DNA from: an uncultured Pseudohongiella sp.
GTDB lineage: Bacteria > Pseudomonadota > Gammaproteobacteria > Pseudomonadales > Pseudohongiellaceae
NCBI GenBank assembly: GCA_951812965.1
Contig: OX638341.1
Span: forward strand, 372,001-436,000
Reading direction: 5' to 3'
DNA length: 64,000 nucleotides
Shown: positions 1 through 8,809 of the stretch, one piece after another
Position numbering within the stretch: position 1 is the stretch's first letter
How the letters are laid out: each line of letters opens with the position of its first letter
Made by a program: the position numbers and the translations under genes
Notes under the pieces: model-generated
Database searches by the model: none
Told to the model about the DNA's origin: nothing
The model's input: the letters and a program-made list of their open reading frames with translations, nothing else

Positions 1-876
1 TTCTCCGGACCATGGCTGGGTATAGGTCAGCGGATCGTCGATGGTGAAACGATAGCGGATTTTCTCCGGGCCGAGCAATTCGAACTCTTCGGTCATCACG
101 ACCCCGTTTGAACTGCCGCGGAACGATTGCTGGGGATGAAAGTCGCGAGTCTCGACCTTGAGCACATTGCCCTCCCAATATCCCACCGAATCGCCCATCC
201 ATTTGTCGAAATCGTTCTCGTGATGCCTGTCGCCCAGTCGGATGATGCGCGCGTCGTGGACCATTTCCACCAGGATCATGACGTAGCCCGGCGTCTGCAC
301 GATCTGGTAGTTGCTGTTATAGAGTATCGGCAGCATGGGCGGCCCGGACCCGGAACCGAAAGTCAGCAGGCAGCGTTCCGCCAGCGGGCGCAGGGGATAG
401 TCGTCGAAAGCTTCGACTCCCGGCCGGTCGCGCCAGGCGGTTCGCAGGTCGTGCCCGGGCGCGCCGCCTTCGACGAATGGAATCTGACCGTCCGGCGGAT
501 CGATGATGATCGAGGTGCGATATTCGCCGTTGATTTCGATAGCGTCGTCCCGCGGGTCCCACCAGAAGCTGTTGTAGCCGAAATCGGCGTTGCCGTCTGT
601 CGGCGGCCCTCGTTCCGGGTCGATCGGCTGCGCCAACAGGTTATAGCGGTCGCGCCAGCCCTGTTCGACATCCTGCGCTTCCTCTTGCGTAAGAAATCCC
701 TTGGTTCCGAATTCTTCCGGCCGCACCAGGGGTGTTTGCGACGAGTTGGTCCAGATGCCTTGCAGGTCGGGCTGTCCGTCCGGGGTGCGCGGCATCTCCC
801 AGTCCTGCTGCGCCGCAGCCGCCAGCGACAGGGCCAGGCAGAGCGCGGCGCCGATCGTCTTGTATGTCAGGTTCAT
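1..876 (-). CDS. Exported protein of unknown function, PDGQPDLQGIW-type family (3' end outside window)
   Basis: The reverse strand is open from an ATG at 876 to the window edge, giving 292 codons without a stop. GGAG lies six bases before the ATG. The first 22 residues form a signal peptide ending AAAAQ, followed by the motif PDGQPDLQGIW near residue 35, a signature I associate with an uncharacterised exported family common in environmental proteobacteria. Further landmarks are SFWWDPRDD, a GGAPGHDLRTAW segment and GDSVGYWEGNVLKVET. No catalytic motif is recognised. It is probably periplasmic. The carboxy terminus is missing, so family length cannot be judged. Confidence 0.8.
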   Translation of the reverse strand, partial: MNLTYKTIGAALCLALSLAAAAQQDWEMPRTPDGQPDLQGIWTNSSQTPLVRPEEFGTKGFLTQEEAQDVEQGWRDRYNLLAQPIDPERGPPTDGNADFGYNSFWWDPRDDAIEINGEYRTSIIIDPPDGQIPFVEGGAPGHDLRTAWRDRPGVEAFDDYPLRPLAERCLLTFGSGSGPPMLPILYNSNYQIVQTPGYVMILVEMVHDARIIRLGDRHHENDFDKWMGDSVGYWEGNVLKVETRDFHPQQSFRGSSNGVVMTEEFELLGPEKIRYRFTIDDPLTYTQPWSGE

Positions 877-960
877 GACTATCTCCGGGACCAGTCGTGG
901 CTGAGATGCAATGAGCATACTCGGAAGCCGGTAGCGCCTCAATAGCGCGCCCGCCTTCAT

Positions 961-1037
961 GTAGGGGCGAGGCATGCCTCGCCCGTCAGTTGCACGATTT
1001 CGGGGCCATTCGCGGGCGAGGCATGCCTCGCCCCTAC
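961..1037. repeat. Composite double-palindrome element, copy 1 (77 bp)
   Basis: Two 25-base palindromic ends (961-985 and 1013-1037), each built on GGGCGAGGCATGCCTCGCCC, flank an asymmetric 27-base core. The core reads as the reverse complement of the core in the copy at 2502-2578, so the element has an orientation and occurs both ways round. The outer ends are GTAGGGG and CCCCTAC. The sequence GGTCTC next to it recurs as GAGACC beside other copies. Confidence 0.9.
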
Positions 1038-1201
1038 GGTCTCGCAAGCATCACGATTTCGTTTAACGACTGCAACAATCTGTTACCGCGACAATTTGCC
1101 GCTTTGATGCGAATTGCGGAATTGGTACGATCAGGCGTTGCGGTTCGGGCTTGCGCCCGGAATTTGCGATTTGTTCGGACAAGAGATATTGGGAGTTGAC
1201 A

Positions 1202-1792
1202 GTGAAACGTTTGATTGGCCTTTTCATTTCCTGCGCATTGGTGCTTGCCGCCAGTGCGGCCGTGGCCGACGGCTGGCTGCGATCGATTCCGGAATTTGAA
1301 CTTACCGATCACCTCGGTGAGGTGCATACCCTCGATACCTACAAGGACAACGATTACGCGGTGTTCTACGTGCAAGGCGTGGGCTGCCCCATCGCGCGGC
1401 TGGCCCTGCCGAACTATCGCGCGGTCCGCGATGAATTCGGGCCCAAGAACATCGCCTTCGCCATGTTCAATTCCAATATCCAGGACGACCTGCCGCGCAT
1501 CGCCCGGGAAGCCGAGGAATTCGGCATTGATTTCCCAATCATGAAGGATCAGGATCAGGCGCTGGCCAAGGCGCTTGGCGTCGAGCGAACCGCTGAAGTT
1601 TTTATCATCGACCCGCGCACTCGCGAGGTGCTTTATCGCGGCCCCATCAACGACCAATTGGGCTATGAGACCCAGCGCAACGAGGCTCGCGAGCATTATC
1701 TGACGGACGCGCTGAGCACCGTGCTTGCCGGCGGCGTGGTCGATATGGAAAACGTTCCCGACTCAAAAGGCTGCCTGGTCGCCATTTTCTGA
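1202..1792 (+). CDS. Exported redoxin (AhpC/TSA-like) domain protein
   Basis: A GTG start at 1202 is preceded by GGGAG at six bases and gives 196 residues. The amino terminus is a signal peptide (MKRLIGLFISCALVLAASA, cleaved near AVADG). The rest has a thioredoxin fold of the AhpC/TSA redoxin type, with a single cysteine in GVGCPIARLALP near residue 66 and the later motif GVERTAEVFIIDP. It ends shortly after DSKGCLVAIF. The layout closely parallels the amino-terminal domain of the protein at 7003-8712, and in my recollection such domains are often fused to a cytochrome c domain, so this looks like a stand-alone version. A periplasmic redox role is plausible; the substrate is unknown. Confidence 0.75.
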   Translation: MKRLIGLFISCALVLAASAAVADGWLRSIPEFELTDHLGEVHTLDTYKDNDYAVFYVQGVGCPIARLALPNYRAVRDEFGPKNIAFAMFNSNIQDDLPRIAREAEEFGIDFPIMKDQDQALAKALGVERTAEVFIIDPRTREVLYRGPINDQLGYETQRNEAREHYLTDALSTVLAGGVVDMENVPDSKGCLVAIF

Positions 1793-1850
1793 TGCGGGCG
1801 CAAGCAGGCCTCGCTTCATTGCGCAAGCGGCGCCGGCCGGGCGCCAGGAA

Positions 1851-2090
1851 TTGAACATCTCTCGTCGCGAATTCGCGGTATATCTTGCTTCCCTGATTGC
1901 CGCTGGAACAGCGCATCCAGTTCAGCAACGATGGCTGGGACTGGCCGACCGGAGGTCCGGCAACTCTGGCAGACACAATGTCGCACCGGGGTCTGCTCGG
2001 TACGGACCTGCGGCGCGAAATCGCCGGGTCGCTCGCCTCTTTGCCTTGAAGGAGGACAAGAAGCAATACTTGACAATAATGCTGTCGTGA
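1851..2090 (+). pseudogene. Possible decayed Tat-signal gene between the redoxin and GYD genes
   Basis: The 337-base gap 1793-2129 contains a TTG-initiated frame beginning with a Tat-like signal (SRREFAVYLASLIAAGTA). After about 25 residues this frame becomes arginine-rich and unconvincing. A second frame then reads a more protein-like stretch (NDGWDWPTGGPATLADTMS and on to a stop at about 2049). One frameshift near 1920 would join them. AAGGAGG at about 2048 has no obvious start behind it. I read this as a frameshifted remnant of a small exported protein; chance openness is the alternative. Confidence 0.3.
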
Positions 2091-2129
2091 TCATCATTAG
2101 CGCTTCCCCCAATCCAGAATAGGAAAATC

Positions 2130-2450
2130 ATGGCCAAGTATCTGTTTCGAACGAGTTACACTCAAGCTGGCGTAGCCGGTCTGATCAGGGAGGGCGGAAC
2201 CGGGCGTCGCGACGCGCTCCAGGAAACCATTGAAGGACTGGGCGGAACACTCGAGAATTTCTATTACGCTTTCGGCGACGATGACCTGCTGCTGATTGCC
2301 GACCTTCCCGACGACGAAGCTGCCGCGGCTTTCTCCATGTTCGTCAACGCTGCCGGTGCGCTGACGGTTTCATGCACCGTATTGATCGAACCGGAAACGA
2401 TCGACGGTTCCATCAGCAAGAACGTGGCGTACCGCAAGCCCGGCGACTGA
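2130..2450 (+). CDS. GYD domain protein
   Basis: 106 residues from an ATG preceded by AGGAAAA. The protein starts AKYLFRTSYTQAGVAGL and contains GGTLENFYYAFGDDDLLLIADLPD, the pattern of the GYD family (small alpha/beta ferredoxin-like-fold proteins). No signal peptide, so cytoplasmic. The biochemical role of the family is not established. It is flanked by a decayed gene and a composite repeat and shows no operon partner. Confidence 0.8.
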   Translation: MAKYLFRTSYTQAGVAGLIREGGTGRRDALQETIEGLGGTLENFYYAFGDDDLLLIADLPDDEAAAAFSMFVNAAGALTVSCTVLIEPETIDGSISKNVAYRKPGD

Positions 2451-2501
2451 AATCGGCATACGGCCCCCGCGGCAACGCACTCTGTGCAGGTTCATGAGAC
2501 C

Positions 2502-2578
2502 GTAGGGGCGAGGCATGCCTCGCCCGCGAACGGCCCCGAAACCGTGCAATTGACGGGCGAGGCATGCCTCGCCCCTAC
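2502..2578. repeat. Composite double-palindrome element, copy 2 (77 bp)
   Basis: The same structure as 961-1037 in opposite orientation: palindromes at 2502-2526 and 2554-2578 around a 27-base core containing CCCCGAAACCGTGCAA. The sequence immediately upstream (CAGGTTCATGAGACC) is nearly identical to that before the copy at 22209. A small hairpin (GCCTGA/TCAGGC, 2587-2602) follows. Confidence 0.9.
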
Positions 2579-2613
2579 TGGCCGAAGCCTGATGCTTCAG
2601 GCATGCTACGGAC

Positions 2614-4047
2614 ATGTTTTCCGCCGACGTGTCCGTTCCACTCTGGCTTTACCTCGCCCTGCTCGCGCTGGCCGCGTATGCCGTGGTCATCAGCATTCTG
2701 TTCCCCGGCGTTCGCTGGTATCTGCGCCGCCGGCTCAACATCGCCGTTGACCGCATAAATACCAGCTTGCAGATAAAGATCAGGCCGCTGCAGCAAACCC
2801 GGCGGCAGGTGCTGATCGACCAATTGATCTTCGATCAGGACGTTTTGGCGATGCTGGAGAAAATTTCCCGCGAACAGGATGTTCCGAGGGAGGTGCTGCA
2901 ACAGCGGGTGCGGACTTTTGCCAGGGAAATCGTGCCGGCGTTCAACGCCTACTTGTACTATCGGGTGTTCTACTGGCTCGCCAAACGCGTTTCGCGCTTC
3001 ATCTATCGCGTTCGCGTCGGCGCTTCGCATCCTGAGAAACTACAGCACCTCGACCCGGAGTCCACGGTGGTTTTCGTCATGAACCATCGCAGCAACATGG
3101 ACTACATCCTGGTCAGCTATCTTGCCGCGGAGCGCGCTGCGCTGTCCTACGCGGTCGGCGAATGGGCGCGCATCTTCCCGCTGGAAACCCTGATCCGGGC
3201 CATGGGCGCATTCTTCGTGCGCAGGAACTCCCGCGACCCGCTGTACCGCAAGGTGCTCGAACGATACATCCATCTGGCCACCGGTAATGGGGTCTGCCAG
3301 GCGGTGTTTCCGGAAGGCAGGCTCAGCCGCGACGGGCGGCTCGGCGAACCCAGGCTCGGCTTTCTCGACTACATCCTGCGCCACTATGACTGGCAGCGCG
3401 ACCGCGGCGTGGTGTTCATCCCCGTCGCCATCAATTACGACCACATCCTCGAAGACGACAATCTGCTCGACTGGGACAACCGGGAAAAACACCCGTCCGC
3501 CGGAGAACATCTCAAGCGCCTCTACCGATTTCTGCGCCGCAACCTGTTCACCGGGCGGCGGGAACGCTTTGCCCGTTACGGCTATGCCAGCGTCAATTTC
3601 GGCGAACCGCTGGACATGCGCGAATATTGCGGGGAACACGGGCTCAACCTGAATCACCTCGAAAAAGAGCAGCGCATTCGCCATGTGGCGGCCATTGCCG
3701 AATTGATGATGCGGCGCCTGGATCATGTCATGCCGGTATTGCCTGCTCCGCTGGCCGCCCTAGCCTTTTTGCGCAATCCCTGCGATGCGATGACTTCGCT
3801 CGAAATCGCCGGCGCCTGCGACGACATCATCGACGAGTTGATCGCGCAGGGCTCGCCGATGAAGAAGTCCGAGAAGCCGCGGCCGCGCACCGTGCAGAAC
3901 GCCCTGTACCTGATGTCGGAACATGGTCTCCTGGTCGAGGAAGACGATCATTTCCGCATCAATCCGGACAACATGAGGTTGCTGGAGTTTTATGCCAACT
4001 CGATCCGGCCCCCAAGCCAGAAAACAGCCCAGAAGACAGCAGTCTGA
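2614..4047 (+). CDS. PlsB-like glycerol-3-phosphate/lysophospholipid acyltransferase
   Basis: 477 residues. A membrane segment (about residues 8-30) is followed by a PlsC-type acyltransferase domain. The HX4D catalytic motif is NHRSNMDYILVS near residue 155, and the substrate-binding motif FPEGRLSRDG lies near residue 232. This matches glycerol-3-phosphate acyltransferase-related proteins that esterify glycerol phosphate or a lysophospholipid in phospholipid synthesis. The protein is much shorter than E. coli PlsB (about 800 aa), so I avoid the gene name. A hairpin and a composite repeat sit directly upstream and no clear Shine-Dalgarno is seen. It overlaps the next gene by 56 bases, suggesting coupled translation and a shared role in lipid handling. 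Confidence 0.8.
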   Translation: MFSADVSVPLWLYLALLALAAYAVVISILFPGVRWYLRRRLNIAVDRINTSLQIKIRPLQQTRRQVLIDQLIFDQDVLAMLEKISREQDVPREVLQQRVRTFAREIVPAFNAYLYYRVFYWLAKRVSRFIYRVRVGASHPEKLQHLDPESTVVFVMNHRSNMDYILVSYLAAERAALSYAVGEWARIFPLETLIRAMGAFFVRRNSRDPLYRKVLERYIHLATGNGVCQAVFPEGRLSRDGRLGEPRLGFLDYILRHYDWQRDRGVVFIPVAINYDHILEDDNLLDWDNREKHPSAGEHLKRLYRFLRRNLFTGRRERFARYGYASVNFGEPLDMREYCGEHGLNLNHLEKEQRIRHVAAIAELMMRRLDHVMPVLPAPLAALAFLRNPCDAMTSLEIAGACDDIIDELIAQGSPMKKSEKPRPRTVQNALYLMSEHGLLVEEDDHFRINPDNMRLLEFYANSIRPPSQKTAQKTAV

Positions 4048-6349
4048 AGGCAGCCGGGATTCGCTGACCGAGCGCATCGCCGGTTTCTGCCTGTCACGCA
4101 AACGTGTGCTTTTCCTGGCTGGCCTGACCGGCAGTTTGCTGTTGGCGAGCGGAGTGTTCCGGCTCGGGTTCGACAGCTCGCTCGATTCGCTGCTGACGCG
4201 CAACGATCCATATGTCGAAGAACTTGAATCGCTCGACGCGGAGTTTCCGCAGCCGACCGAGATCGTCTTCGCTTTCCTCGCCCCGGAAGGCGAAAGCGTT
4301 TTTACCCGTGACCGCCTGACGGCGATCGACGCCCTGCGCGAGCGATACCTCGAAATTCCCCTGGCCGGCAGCCATTCCTCCCTGCTCGATTACTTCTCTC
4401 CGCGCAATCTGCGACACCTGTTTGCGCGCGATTTCCGGGACTACGGCGAAACTGAACTGGCCAACCTGGCGCGCATCGCGCTGGCGGACGATCTGCTTAC
4501 CGGCAATCTGCTCTCGGCCGACGCCAGTCTGGCGTTTACGCGCATTCGTCTGAATGCCGAATATGCCGATGAGGCGCAAAGGCTGGACTCCGCCCGCGAA
4601 GCATTGCGCTTGCGCGACGAGCTGCAAGCAGAATTTCCGGAAATGGAAATCCTTGCCAGCGGTGAAGTTCTGCTCGAATATTCCGGTCGGCAGTCCATGC
4701 TCGACGACCTCGGCGGGCTGCTGCCATTCGTCATCCTGGCCTGCATTCTTGCGATCTGCGGTTTCTTCCGCTCGGTGCGGGCGGGCTTCGCCATTCTCGT
4801 ACACACAATGCTGACCTTGTTTTGCGCCCTGGGTACGCTCGGCCTGATCGGGTTTTCGTTCAATACCGTGACGGCGATCGCGCCGGTCATCATTGTCGTG
4901 GTTTGCGTGGCGAGCAGCGTACATGTGATTTCGATCTACCGGCAAGGCCTGTTGCGCGGGATGCCGGAAGCGGAAGCGATGACGTTCAGCCTCATGCAAA
5001 ATATCCGCCCGGTCACCCTGGCGGCGCTGACCACGGCCATCGGGTTCGCTTCGCTGAATCTGAGTTCCTCGCCGGCGATCTCCGACTTCGGCAGCACCGT
5101 CGCTGTCGGCATAGTGTTTTCCTGGCTGCTGACCGCGGCCTTGCTGCCGAGCTTACTCATATGGCTGGTCAAAACCGGAAACGGTTCCGGCAACGGCGAT
5201 CTACTGCACCAGGCGATGAGCCGGGTCATTGCCATCGGCCGGCGCAGGGACCGGCAATTGTTCTGGTTCTGCACGGCGTTCGCGGCAGTGGGCATCAGCA
5301 TGCTCCCGCTGAACGAAACCGACTTCAACCGGCTCGATTTCATCAGCGACGCCGCCGGATTACGCGACTACTTCGACGCCGTCGGCGAGCGTCTCGACCG
5401 CGGCCCGTCAATCAGCTATGCCATCGACGCCGGCGGCCCCGACGGCGCCATCGATCCCGCTTTTCTCGCCCGGATGGAATCGTTGCTCGACTGGCTGGGA
5501 GAACGGGAAGAGATTGAATCCACGACCAGCGTCGTGGAATTGCTGAAAACCGTCAACGAGATACGTTACAACGATGCGGAAGCCTGGCTGCTTCCACATG
5601 AGCCTGAAACGATCGAAAATTATCTGACTGCCTACCGGTTCGTGCAGAACCGCGATTTTCCGCTGTCGAATTTTCTCAACCGGGATCGGTCGATCGCCGC
5701 CATGACGATCAACGCCCGGCCCATGTCCAATCAGGAACTTATCGATCTGAACGCCTTGATCGATGCACGTTTCGAGCAGACTTTCTCCGAAGCTACCCTG
5801 GTCCACGGCAGCGGCCTGCTGGTGTTCGCGCGCATGGACGAGCGCGTGACCGTGGAATTGCTGCAAGGCTATTCGCTCAGCCTGGGGCTGATCACGCTTA
5901 CCTTGATCTTCGGCCTGGGCAGTGTGTATTTCGGCTTGCTCAGCATCATTCCGAACCTGCTGCCCGCCGCCATAGTGTTCGGTTTCTGGGGCCTGCTGGT
6001 CGGCACGCTGGATCCCTTCGTAATGATGCTGTTCAGCATCAGTATCGGGCTGGTGGTGGACGATACCGTGCACGTGCTGACCCACTATCTCGCTAAGCGC
6101 CGCGAGGGCGAAATCATTTCCGACGCCGTCGCCCACGCCATCCGCACCGCCGGACCCGCGCTCACGATCACCACGCTGGTGCTCACCCTCGGCACGACTT
6201 TCCTGATGGCCGCGAGCACCTTCTATTTTCAGCAGGCCGCCAGATTACTGGTTCCCATCGTAGTGCTGGCCTTGCTGCTTGACGTGTTTTATCTTCCCGC
6301 CATATTGCGACGATTCGACAAATTCCGGATTTCCGTACGAGCCGGTTGA
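3992..6349 (+). CDS. MMPL/RND-superfamily membrane exporter
   Basis: 785 residues with the duplicated RND layout. A helix at about 37-55 is followed by a large periplasmic loop, then about five helices (residues 245-400, including IICGFF-like and TAIAPVIIVVVCVASSVHV segments). A second loop and a second helix bundle (about 630-775) contain the acidic motif GLVVDDTVHVLTHYLAKR. This is the sterol-sensing/MMPL pattern of hydrophobic-substrate exporters (HpnN-like or lipid transporters). The overlap with the acyltransferase gene suggests a lipid substrate, which is inference. The start at 3992 lies inside the upstream gene; a slightly later start cannot be excluded. Confidence 0.85.
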   Translation: MPTRSGPQARKQPRRQQSEGSRDSLTERIAGFCLSRKRVLFLAGLTGSLLLASGVFRLGFDSSLDSLLTRNDPYVEELESLDAEFPQPTEIVFAFLAPEGESVFTRDRLTAIDALRERYLEIPLAGSHSSLLDYFSPRNLRHLFARDFRDYGETELANLARIALADDLLTGNLLSADASLAFTRIRLNAEYADEAQRLDSAREALRLRDELQAEFPEMEILASGEVLLEYSGRQSMLDDLGGLLPFVILACILAICGFFRSVRAGFAILVHTMLTLFCALGTLGLIGFSFNTVTAIAPVIIVVVCVASSVHVISIYRQGLLRGMPEAEAMTFSLMQNIRPVTLAALTTAIGFASLNLSSSPAISDFGSTVAVGIVFSWLLTAALLPSLLIWLVKTGNGSGNGDLLHQAMSRVIAIGRRRDRQLFWFCTAFAAVGISMLPLNETDFNRLDFISDAAGLRDYFDAVGERLDRGPSISYAIDAGGPDGAIDPAFLARMESLLDWLGEREEIESTTSVVELLKTVNEIRYNDAEAWLLPHEPETIENYLTAYRFVQNRDFPLSNFLNRDRSIAAMTINARPMSNQELIDLNALIDARFEQTFSEATLVHGSGLLVFARMDERVTVELLQGYSLSLGLITLTLIFGLGSVYFGLLSIIPNLLPAAIVFGFWGLLVGTLDPFVMMLFSISIGLVVDDTVHVLTHYLAKRREGEIISDAVAHAIRTAGPALTITTLVLTLGTTFLMAASTFYFQQAARLLVPIVVLALLLDVFYLPAILRRFDKFRISVRAG

Positions 6350-6377
6350 ACGGCCGGATACCAGGAGACAACTTTCA

Positions 6378-6881
6378 ATGAGCAAGAACGAGAACCATAT
6401 GAACCGCAGGACCTTCACCAAATTGGGCGTAGGCGCGGCTGCGGCCATGGGCGCGGCCTCTTTGGCGCGGGCGCAATCCCCAGCCTCGGAACTCGAATCC
6501 GAATTCATGATGGAATTGCTGCTCGATGTGGCTGAGCAGGTCGATGCCGGCCATACGCGCATCGCGCCGGTCAGCGGCGGGACTTTCAGCGGACCCGGGT
6601 TGAGCGGAACCGTGCTTTCGGGCGGGGCCGACTGGATCACCCAGGTCTCGGGCCATTCCGCGCTGGATGTGCGCATCACGCTCGAGACCGACGACGGCGC
6701 CCACATCTACATGACTTACCGGGGCATCGTGCACAACGGCGAGAACGGCCTCTATTGGCGCGTGACGCCGCTGTTCAGCACGACTTCGGAAGAATATGAC
6801 TGGGTGAACCACGTCATCTGCGTCGGCAAGAGCAAACAGGTGGAAGGAAAGGTCGCCTACGATATTTTTCGGATATTGTAG
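6378..6881 (+). CDS. DUF3237 protein with Tat signal
   Basis: 167 residues from an ATG with AGGAGA about nine bases upstream. Residues 8-33 are a twin-arginine signal (MNRRTFTKLGVGAAAAMGAA). The mature part matches DUF3237: LESEFMMELLLDVAEQ, then GGTFSGPGLSGTVLSGGADW, then an IYMTYRGIVHNG strand. Members are small beta-barrel proteins, usually without a signal and without known function. Export through Tat suggests folding, perhaps cofactor binding, before secretion. It follows the exporter by 28 bases and could share its transcript. Confidence 0.8.
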   Translation: MSKNENHMNRRTFTKLGVGAAAAMGAASLARAQSPASELESEFMMELLLDVAEQVDAGHTRIAPVSGGTFSGPGLSGTVLSGGADWITQVSGHSALDVRITLETDDGAHIYMTYRGIVHNGENGLYWRVTPLFSTTSEEYDWVNHVICVGKSKQVEGKVAYDIFRIL

Positions 6882-6890
6882 AAGCCGTCA

Positions 6891-6998
6891 CGGGCGAGGC
6901 ATGCCTCGCCCCTACGCAAGAATTGAGAATTAGACAAACGGCGTCTGAATCACCCGTTCATTCCACCGGAGTTGTAGGGGCGACGCATGCGTCGCCCG
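6891..6998. repeat. Two single GCATGC palindromes facing outward
   Basis: One GAGGCATGCCTC-type palindrome (6891-6915, ending CCCCTAC) and one GACGCATGCGTC-type (6974-6998, starting GTAGGGG) are separated by 58 bases of unrelated, more AT-rich DNA. They lie between convergent genes and could also form transcript-end hairpins, but no T-tract follows either. Confidence 0.85.
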
Positions 6999-7002
6999 CA
7001 GC

Positions 7003-8712
7003 TTAGTCTTCGCCGCCCTGGTTCTCGAATTTCCAGCTTACAGCACCGAAGAACATCTCGTCCCAGCTTTCATTGCCCCAGTCCACCGCGCGGTCGGGAT
7101 TGGGGTTGGCCGGATTCCTGGCCGAGTTGTCCCAGGCCGCCACGGCGGTGATCTTCGTGCCGGCGGGCACGAACTTGGGCTCCTCGTAGGTGTAGCTCAA
7201 TTGCCAGTTGTAGTTGTACTTGGCGATGTTTATCAATTCCTCGCTGCTGCCGTCCGGGTATTCCGCATAGAAGCGCATGCGCTTGCCGCGGAAATGCATA
7301 TGCGGCAGGTAGCTGTGAATCTTGGCATCGCGCTCGATGACGATGCTTGCGGTTTGCTCGAAGGCCGGATCATGGGGAGGAATCGTGGTCCAGGTGTTGG
7401 GGAACACGCAGGCGCATCTTCCGCTCATTCTTTCTTCGGGCACTTCTCCCTCGGGATAGAACCACAAGCCGAGTTCGCTGCGGTCAACGGTCTCGCGGCC
7501 GTTCGGGGTGTAGTGCATATTGAGATGCAGCAGTGAGCCCGCTTTCAGCAGACCGCCGGTGTTCGGCGGCGCCAAGTCCGGAGTGTCTCCGGGAATGTAG
7601 GCCGTGATATCGGCCTTGTCCCGATTGCCGTCCCCGCCGAGAAAGCCGCCCCGGCGGCCGATCTCGCCCGGGAAATCCAGCCGGTTTACCGTGTGGTGCA
7701 ATACCGTTCGATCACCGGCGATGATCTGGCTGCCCCGCAACCAGCGGTCCTGTTCCATTTCAATCGGGACCTGCACGTCCACGAATACACCATTACCTGT
7801 GGCCGGGACCGTAGTGGCGGGAATGTCCAGCACCAGGTCAGGCTCGCCGAAAGCCCATTTGGACTCGGGCCAGGTCAACTCGGCCAAGGGATCGCTGTCG
7901 CCGTCGATCGGCGCACCCGCTTCTACCCAGGCGACGATGTTGCGTATGTCTTCGCGGTCGATCAGGCGGTCGTTAATGAACTCGCCGATGTGTCCGTCGA
8001 TCTGCCCCGGGGGCATGCGGCGGGTCATCAGCACTTCGCGAATCATCGGCGACCAGCCGCGCACCATGGTGTGGCTGTCCATGGCGAACGGCGCAACGCC
8101 GCCGGCGCGATGGCAAGTGGCGCAATTCTCAGCCAGCACCGGTGCGATGTCCTTGCTATAGGAAGGAACGCCCTGAACCGGGTAACTGACCTCGGAACCG
8201 GCCGTGGCAATCAGGGAAGCGCTGACTTCTTCCCCCGCCAGAAATTCGTCGATGGCGGTTTGCGCGCCTTCCACCGATCCCCGGTACTCGACAACGAACG
8301 ATTTGGGATCGAACAGCAGCACTTCGCCGGTGCGTTCTATACCCATCGCTTCGGAAACTACCTGGGAATCATCCATCAATACGGGAATCTCGACGCCCCA
8401 TTGATCGAGTCTCGCCTGCACCGCTTCGCGATTGTAGCGGGCCATGGGGTTGATCATCATGAACTCGACGCCATGTGCGTCATATTGCTTATGCAATTCC
8501 AGGTAGCGCGGCAGGGCGGCCTCGGTCGCCGCGCTGTCGTTCGCCTGCACGAGGAAAGCGATCAGTTCGTGGTCTCCATACCAGCTCATGCCGTGGTGGT
8601 AACCCGCCTGGTCGAGCAGCGAAAAATCACCAACCCGGTCCTGCGCCACCGCGCCGGTCGCCAAAGGCAAGGCCAGCAGGAGCAGCAATCGAAACATGCC
8701 TGATTTGATCAT
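7003..8712 (-). CDS. Exported redoxin-like / cytochrome c / copper monooxygenase-like fusion
   Basis: 569 residues from an ATG at 8712 with GAGGAAA just upstream. A signal peptide (LLLLLALPLATGAVAQ) is followed by a thioredoxin-like domain (about 25-170) that has lost its cysteine: the site reads FLVQANDSAATEA. Next is a single c-type haem site CATCH near residue 205 with a distal-methionine candidate in RRMPPG. The carboxy half has the histidine motifs of type II copper, ascorbate-dependent monooxygenases (LHHTVNRLDF, LHLNMHYTP, SYLPHMHFRGKRM). It is presumably periplasmic electron transfer coupled to an oxidation; the substrate is unknown. It is related to the stand-alone redoxin at 1202-1792 (GIERTGEVLLFDP against GVERTAEVFIIDP). 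Confidence 0.8.
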   Translation of the reverse strand: MIKSGMFRLLLLLALPLATGAVAQDRVGDFSLLDQAGYHHGMSWYGDHELIAFLVQANDSAATEAALPRYLELHKQYDAHGVEFMMINPMARYNREAVQARLDQWGVEIPVLMDDSQVVSEAMGIERTGEVLLFDPKSFVVEYRGSVEGAQTAIDEFLAGEEVSASLIATAGSEVSYPVQGVPSYSKDIAPVLAENCATCHRAGGVAPFAMDSHTMVRGWSPMIREVLMTRRMPPGQIDGHIGEFINDRLIDREDIRNIVAWVEAGAPIDGDSDPLAELTWPESKWAFGEPDLVLDIPATTVPATGNGVFVDVQVPIEMEQDRWLRGSQIIAGDRTVLHHTVNRLDFPGEIGRRGGFLGGDGNRDKADITAYIPGDTPDLAPPNTGGLLKAGSLLHLNMHYTPNGRETVDRSELGLWFYPEGEVPEERMSGRCACVFPNTWTTIPPHDPAFEQTASIVIERDAKIHSYLPHMHFRGKRMRFYAEYPDGSSEELINIAKYNYNWQLSYTYEEPKFVPAGTKITAVAAWDNSARNPANPNPDRAVDWGNESWDEMFFGAVSWKFENQGGED

Positions 8713-8809
8713 CGAGTTTTCCTCTATGATTTTATATGTGCGGCGAGACGCGCCGCGAAGTCCAACGACCGATTGTACGAAGTCCGCCACGGAGCATCAA
8801 TAAACCCTG

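Noticed and set aside
127..945. 272-codon forward ORF at the window start
   Set aside because: Antisense shadow of the exported PDGQPDLQGIW-family gene on the reverse strand, which has signal peptide and ribosome site.
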